DNA of 16,338 nucleotides from Bacteroidales bacterium UBA3388. GTDB taxonomy: Bacteria; Bacteroidota; Bacteroidia; Bacteroidales; P3. The number at the start of each line of letters is the position of its first letter. Positions within the stretch are counted from its first letter, which is position 1. The position numbers were made by a program, and so were the translations under genes. The stretch is from NCBI GenBank assembly GCA_002358855.1, contig DEPQ01000066.1, positions 12,521 to 28,858 on the forward strand, in the 5' to 3' direction. Under the pieces are notes generated by a model. The model did not search any database. It was not told the DNA's origin and saw only the letters and a program-made list of their open reading frames with translations. Below are positions 12,601-16,338 of this stretch, piece after piece.

Positions 12601-14439
12601 TTAATCAATGATATAAGAAAGCGTTTCGCTCGATTGTTTTGTGCAGAGCCTTACTCTATCTTCTCTAAGTCCGCTTTTCAAAAGGTATTCTTGAACTTGC
12701 AAGGTTTCTTCTTCTTTTCCTAAGAGTTGAATCCTTAGGCGTGGATTTTCTTTTAAGTATTGCACAAACTCATTTAAGAATAATTTGTTGTTTTCCAAAG
12801 GATAAACGCTTCCATGTTCCAACATTTTAATTTCAATATCTAAACTTTCAAAATTAGTTGGTGTTTGGATTGCTTTACAACAAAAGGCATAAGAGGGTTT
12901 ATTTATTTTGATGAGATAATTATCTGTCGGCATAAGTGCTAAGCATGTTTTTTCTTCATCAGATGGAGTATAATAACTCACAGACGAGCCTTCGGTAAGA
13001 TTAAGTACTTCAATCTTGCAATTATATGCTGGCATTTGTTTGTCAATCACATTAAGGTTTATCAAATGCATTGCTTTTGCACAACATTTCTCAGGCAAAG
13101 AATAGGTAACTAAATCATAATTCTTTTTATCTTTATTCCATTCGCTCCTATACGCTGTTTTGCCATCTTTTTTCAGCATTATCTCGCTTTCATTTCCTTC
13201 ACTATTGATTTCTTGTCCTATATTTAATGGTTGTTTCATTGTTATATTGTTCAAATCCAAATAAAACAAATCCATATCTCCAAAGCCTTTCCAACCATTT
13301 GAAGAAAAATAAAAACTATTATTATCAGCATGAAGGTAAGGCGAAGTTTCGTTATGTGGAGTGTTTATTCTCTTTCCTAAATTCGTTGGTTTGAGCCATG
13401 AAGAGTTCTTACTTTTATGTGTAACCCAAATATCATAACCGCCTTGTCCTCCTTTTTTGTCCGAAGAGAAATAAAGCGTATTGCCATCTGCTGTTATAAA
13501 AGGATCAACCAAATTAGCAGTAGCATCATTGACTATATTGCCGATATTTTCTGGCTTTGACCAAACTCCACCGACCGAATGTGAACAATAAATCTGATAC
13601 TTACCGCTTGCTTTGTCAAGATAAGAAAAATACATCTGCTTATTGTCAGCAGTAAGTGAAACCTTTGTCGGTTTGTTTACCACATTTTCAAACTCATTTA
13701 TTGGAAATCCCTCATCAAATTCCCAAATTCCTAAATCTTCGTTAAATTCCAAAAACGCTTGGCAAAGAACATCTTTTGTAATGAAAGAAGTCTGTTGATA
13801 AAAACTCTCTTCGTTTTTTGAACGTTGCTTAACCTTTCTCACAAACAAAGCAGTGTTTCCGTCAAATGAGATATAAGGTTTTGTTTCGTCTTGATTTGTT
13901 GAGATATTCTCTAATTTCTCGGGTCTAAATGGATACTTATCTTTTTCAGACAAGGCAAGAAATTCACACCACTCAATATAATTGATTGCATCTATTTGCA
14001 TTTTGGAATAAGCATTGTTATTCAAAGTTGCATTTAAGAATTTCTCAAACTCAATTACTGCTTTGTCAAATCTATTATAAGAATAATCTATCACACCCAA
14101 ATAATAAAACAACAAAGGGTGAGAATAGTCGGGACAAACCTCGAAGGCCAAAGGAAAATACTTTTCAATCATTTTCGTATTCTCTCTTCCTACGCCAATA
14201 AGTCCCATTAAAAAATAAGGAGAAGCAAAATCCGATTCGTTTTCTATTAAATCTCTTAAAATAGGGACAGCCTTGTCAAATTTTCCGTCTTGATAGAAAG
14301 AATAAGCCTTTTTAAATAATTTTTGGGATTCAGAAGAAACTTCCTCAGCACAAGGATCAAATTTTTCAATCAATCCCTGCTGAGCATAAGTCAAACTTAG
14401 TGCGAAAAAAAATAAGAGAAAAAAGAAACTTTTTCTCAT
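12601..14439 (-). CDS. PorE-like TPR / PD40 beta-propeller protein with degenerate OmpA-like C-terminus
   Basis: The 612-residue protein has a signal peptide cut at TYA-Q (19/20). TPR repeats cover about 36-135 (FYQDGKFDKAVPILRDL, YSYNRFDKAVIEFEKFL). At least four PD40 propeller strands follow: TKPYISFDGNTALFV (186-200), TKVSLTADNKQMYFS (258-272), DPFITADGNTLYFSSDKKGG (312-331) and TSPYLHADNNSFYFSS (365-380). A short beta domain (about 456-535) takes the place of a carboxypeptidase-regulatory domain. The order matches PorE, an outer-membrane-associated peptidoglycan-binding factor of type IX secretion. The last 75 residues look like an OmpA fold (LNEFVQYLKENPRLRIQLLG, YLLKSGLREDRVRL) but lack the TDxxG...N..LS..RA segment that binds peptidoglycan. 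There is no lipobox. It follows the SRPBCC gene by 1 bp, so it is probably the last gene of the pyrE transcript. A role in T9SS or another envelope complex is inferred. Confidence 0.82.
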   Translation of the reverse strand: MRKSFFFLLFFFALSLTYAQQGLIEKFDPCAEEVSSESQKLFKKAYSFYQDGKFDKAVPILRDLIENESDFASPYFLMGLIGVGRENTKMIEKYFPLAFEVCPDYSHPLLFYYLGVIDYSYNRFDKAVIEFEKFLNATLNNNAYSKMQIDAINYIEWCEFLALSEKDKYPFRPEKLENISTNQDETKPYISFDGNTALFVRKVKQRSKNEESFYQQTSFITKDVLCQAFLEFNEDLGIWEFDEGFPINEFENVVNKPTKVSLTADNKQMYFSYLDKASGKYQIYCSHSVGGVWSKPENIGNIVNDATANLVDPFITADGNTLYFSSDKKGGQGGYDIWVTHKSKNSSWLKPTNLGKRINTPHNETSPYLHADNNSFYFSSNGWKGFGDMDLFYLDLNNITMKQPLNIGQEINSEGNESEIMLKKDGKTAYRSEWNKDKKNYDLVTYSLPEKCCAKAMHLINLNVIDKQMPAYNCKIEVLNLTEGSSVSYYTPSDEEKTCLALMPTDNYLIKINKPSYAFCCKAIQTPTNFESLDIEIKMLEHGSVYPLENNKLFLNEFVQYLKENPRLRIQLLGKEEETLQVQEYLLKSGLREDRVRLCTKQSSETLSYIID

Positions 14440-14440
14440 T

Positions 14441-14863
14441 CTAAATCATTGTTTCCATAGCAGTCTTCATTCCATCTGCCAAAGAATTTACAAATTTCTC
14501 CAAAGGTTTTTTAACCATCATTGCAATCATAGGATTAGCGTCAAGTTCCATTTTCACAACCACTTTTGTAACGTATGGCTCTACTCTTTCAAATTCAAAA
14601 ATGATTAAAAAATTCAACGGCATTGAACTTGGAACATCAGTATCGTTTGAAATCGTAATTGATTCGTTAGGCATACGAGAAATAATTTTAAGACCCATAT
14701 CCGTCATTCCCTTAATTGTAAAAGAACAACGGTCTTGCGTTGCCTTAAAGTTTTCTATTTTATCATTAGCCACCATAGAAAAATGAGTAAAGTCTGCTAA
14801 ATATTCATACACAAACTCAACATTTCTCTTTATCTCTACCTTTTTACTTTCTATCTTAACCAT
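14441..14863 (-). CDS. SRPBCC-family protein (START-like lipid/ligand-binding fold)
   Basis: The 140-residue protein is a small SRPBCC (polyketide cyclase/START-like) protein. It starts with the typical VKIESKKVEIKRNVEFVYEYLADFTHFS and contains alternating strands (FTIKGMTDMGLKIISRMP, FLIIFEFERVEPYVTKVVVK), then a long C-terminal helix (PMIAMMVKKPLEKFVNSLAD). This fold binds hydrophobic ligands in a deep pocket; no ligand can be named. No signal peptide is seen, so it should be cytoplasmic. It lies directly after pyrE, a neighbourhood I recall as recurrent in Bacteroidales. It follows a hairpin-T6 terminator (14879-14908), so its level may depend on read-through, and it is 1 bp from the PorE-like gene. 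Confidence 0.85.
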   Translation of the reverse strand: MVKIESKKVEIKRNVEFVYEYLADFTHFSMVANDKIENFKATQDRCSFTIKGMTDMGLKIISRMPNESITISNDTDVPSSMPLNFLIIFEFERVEPYVTKVVVKMELDANPMIAMMVKKPLEKFVNSLADGMKTAMETMI

Positions 14864-14878
14864 AATATCTTTTTATAT

Positions 14879-14908
14879 AAAAAAGGCGTTACTCCTTCCA
14901 TAACGCCT
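14879..14908 (-). terminator. Intrinsic terminator or attenuator between pyrE and the SRPBCC gene
   Basis: On the minus strand AGGCGTTA (14908-14901) pairs with TAACGCCT (14891-14884), a perfect 8-bp GC-containing stem with a 9-nt loop (TGGAAGGAG), followed directly by a T6 run. It lies inside what is otherwise a three-gene unit, 27 bp after the pyrE stop and 15 bp before the SRPBCC ATG. I see no TAnnTTTG promoter after it. Confidence 0.8.
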
Positions 14909-14934
14909 ATAAATGAAAACAAAAACAAAAAAAA

Positions 14935-15585
14935 TTAACCATTCATTCTTTTTTCACTCCACTCTTCTGGATTTTTTCTCCATTCAGACAACGATTCCAA
15001 ATCTTCTGCTCTGATGAAGTTTTCTTCCGCTGCTAAATCAATTAGAGTGTGATAATCAGTTATTGTGCTTAGTTTAACATCTGCATCTTCAAAAGCCTTT
15101 TTCGCTACATCTAAGTTGTAAGTAAAGATTGCTGCCATTCCCTTAACTTGACAACCGTTTGCTCTAAGTGCTTCAACGGCTTGTAAACTACTTTTACCTG
15201 TTGAAACCAAATCTTCAATAACTACAACTGTTTGTCCTTCCTTTATATCACCTTCAATCTTGTTTTGCAATCCGTGAGCTTTTTCGCTCGGACGTACATA
15301 AACAAAAGGTTTTCCTAAATCTTGCGCTACCAACACTCCTTGAGGGATTCCACCTGTTGCAACTCCAGCTATTACATCTACATCTGCAAATAGTTCATTT
15401 ACAATCGCAACGAACTGTTGGCGAATGAACGTTCTAATTTCTGGATGCGACAAAGTAACTCTATTATCGCAATAAATTGGGCTCTTTCTGCCCGATGCCC
15501 ATGTGAAAGGATTTTCATTATTCAATTTTATTGCTTTAATTTGCAATAAAAATCGGGCTGCTTGTATGGCTGTCTCTTTATTCAT
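14935..15585 (-). CDS. pyrE: Orotate phosphoribosyltransferase
   Basis: The 216-residue enzyme converts orotate and PRPP to orotidine 5'-phosphate, the fifth step of pyrimidine synthesis, in the cytoplasm. Diagnostic segments are FTWASGRKSPIYCDNR (27-42, substrate contacts), GVATGGIPQGVLVA (74-87), YVRPSEKAHG (96-105, mobile-loop region) and the PRPP motif VVIEDLVSTGKSS (121-133). The ATG at 15585 is chosen because its product starts like other PyrE proteins (short helix, then LLQIKAIKL); an ATG at 15591 adds only two residues, and longer forms run into the divergent Nudix gene. A TATCTTTG -7 element ends only 10 bp before the ATG, so the mRNA may have almost no leader. It heads the SRPBCC and PorE-like genes, with a terminator after it. 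Confidence 0.96.
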   Translation of the reverse strand: MNKETAIQAARFLLQIKAIKLNNENPFTWASGRKSPIYCDNRVTLSHPEIRTFIRQQFVAIVNELFADVDVIAGVATGGIPQGVLVAQDLGKPFVYVRPSEKAHGLQNKIEGDIKEGQTVVVIEDLVSTGKSSLQAVEALRANGCQVKGMAAIFTYNLDVAKKAFEDADVKLSTITDYHTLIDLAAEENFIRAEDLESLSEWRKNPEEWSEKRMNG

Positions 15586-15592
15586 AATCATA

Positions 15593-16219
15593 ATGCAAAG
15601 ATACGACATTTTCAACAAACACAACAACATTTGCATAACAAATAAATGTTTTGCAGAGCAAGAATTGGCTCAACGAATAGTAATTGAGTGCGATAAAGAC
15701 AACGTTAATTCAATCAATTTTGCTCAATTTTTTAACGAAAATTACAAAAAAAACGTCCTAATTATCGTAAAAAATTTAGATTTTGAAAAAACTTTTCAAC
15801 AAATTACTAAAAAAATGATTCATATCCCTGCTGCGGGCGGTTTAGTCCAAAACGAAAAAGGCGAATACCTATTTATTTTTAGGAATAATCACTTAGACCT
15901 TCCAAAAGGTCATCAAGAAGAGGGCGAAAATCTTGAAGTAACAGCAGTAAGAGAAGTAGAAGAAGAAACAGGGCTTAAAGACATCACCTTAGGCGAAAAA
16001 CTTGGCGTTACATATCATACCTATAAAAGAGAGGGAAAAAGAGAATTGAAAGCAACTCATTGGTATAAGATGTCATCTAAAAGCACCGAAGCACTAACTC
16101 CGCAAGAAGAAGAAGGCATTGAAAGAGTGGAATGGTTGAGTGAGGAATATCTCTCGGAGCATAAAAAAGAAATCTACGCAAGTCTTTATCATTTTTTGAG
16201 AAAGCATTTAAAGATTTAA
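15593..16219 (+). CDS. Nudix hydrolase with N-terminal extension
   Basis: The 208-residue protein has a complete Nudix box at residues 106-128: Gly106, Glu112, Arg120-Glu121, Glu124-Glu125 and Gly127 fit G-x5-E-x7-REUxEExGU. It is preceded by AAGGLVQNEKGEYLFIFR and DLPKGHQ. The box binds metal and cleaves a nucleoside diphosphate linked to another group; the substrate cannot be told. About 75 residues come before the catalytic domain (MQRYDIFNKHNNICIT...), an extension found in a Bacteroidota subfamily, which supports the ATG at 15593 over an in-frame ATG at 15503 buried in pyrE. It is divergent from pyrE with 7 bp between start codons, so any promoter must lie within pyrE coding sequence. 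I see no clear TAnnTTTG there. Confidence 0.93.
   Translation: MQRYDIFNKHNNICITNKCFAEQELAQRIVIECDKDNVNSINFAQFFNENYKKNVLIIVKNLDFEKTFQQITKKMIHIPAAGGLVQNEKGEYLFIFRNNHLDLPKGHQEEGENLEVTAVREVEEETGLKDITLGEKLGVTYHTYKREGKRELKATHWYKMSSKSTEALTPQEEEGIERVEWLSEEYLSEHKKEIYASLYHFLRKHLKI
15596..15627 (-). promoter_or_regulatory. Bacteroidota promoter of pyrE, inside the Nudix reading frame
   Basis: On the minus strand TATCTTTG (15603-15596) matches TAnnTTTG exactly. TTG triplets lie 18 bp (15624-15622) and 21 bp (15627-15625) upstream as possible -33 elements. It overlaps Nudix codons 2-12. Transcription would start about 15590-15592, so the pyrE leader would be 0-7 nt. Confidence 0.6.
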
Positions 16220-16249
16220 AAAAGCTCTAAGTCGCTAAACCCCGAAACA

Positions 16250-16293
16250 GCGTTAAGTGGAGAAAATAAAATCCTTTTCCCTCCACTTAACGC
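16250..16293. repeat. Perfect 13-bp inverted repeat downstream of the Nudix gene
   Basis: GCGTTAAGTGGAG (16250-16262) is the exact reverse complement of CTCCACTTAACGC (16281-16293). The 18-nt loop allows four more A-T pairs past a CC bulge. No T-run follows, so it is not a typical intrinsic terminator. A small competing stem (CGCT 16233-16236 with AGCG 16248-16251) shares its left edge. Nothing else is visible from 16294 to the window end. Confidence 0.65.
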
Positions 16294-16338
16294 CGAATGC
16301 TTGCGATATTTTCAACTTTAAGATTTCTAATTGCAAAT

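Overview
The window is AT-rich chromosomal DNA from an anaerobic member of the Bacteroidota, most likely the Bacteroidales. Four things point there: surface proteins ending in type IX secretion (T9SS) type A sorting domains; promoters of the Bacteroidota form (TTTTG, 19 bp, TAnnTTTG); signal peptides cleaved just before a Gln; and an [FeFe]-hydrogenase-like protein, which implies anaerobic life. I found no tRNA, rRNA, CRISPR array, transposase or integrase.

Layout. (1) Positions 1-703 hold the 3' end of a BspA-type leucine-rich-repeat T9SS cargo, closed by a bidirectional terminator. (2) Positions 727-3460, minus strand, carry a sensory-type [FeFe] hydrogenase/PAS protein followed 19 bp later by a Bro-N (phage-antirepressor-like) protein. 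(3) Positions 3601-5054, plus strand, carry an unrecognised small exported or anchored protein and an EamA/DMT transporter. (4) Positions 5132-10438, plus strand, are a surface-protein block: a 77-aa protein with a C-terminal anchor-like tail, an 816-aa GLUG-repeat T9SS cargo, a 418-bp intergenic region, and a 732-aa BspA-LRR T9SS cargo. The two large cargos share a C-terminal half of about 450 residues but have unrelated N-terminal halves. (5) dnaK (10586-12484) lies behind a hairpin-rich upstream region. (6) Positions 12601-15585, minus strand, hold pyrE, an SRPBCC protein and a PorE-like TPR/PD40 protein with an eroded OmpA-like end. (7) A Nudix hydrolase (15593-16219, plus) diverges from pyrE across only 7 bp. 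The window ends in a strong inverted repeat.

How it fits together. The coherent theme is the cell surface: three T9SS cargos, one small anchor-like protein beside them, and an outer-membrane/periplasmic protein built like the T9SS accessory factor PorE. The remaining genes are housekeeping (DnaK, PyrE, Nudix, transporter) or sensory (hydrogenase-PAS). I see no complete new defence or mobile system. The least explained parts are the four-copy TTTTGG motif array at 7966-8055, the stacked inverted repeats before dnaK, the 77-aa protein paired with a T9SS cargo, and the modular exchange among the cargos.
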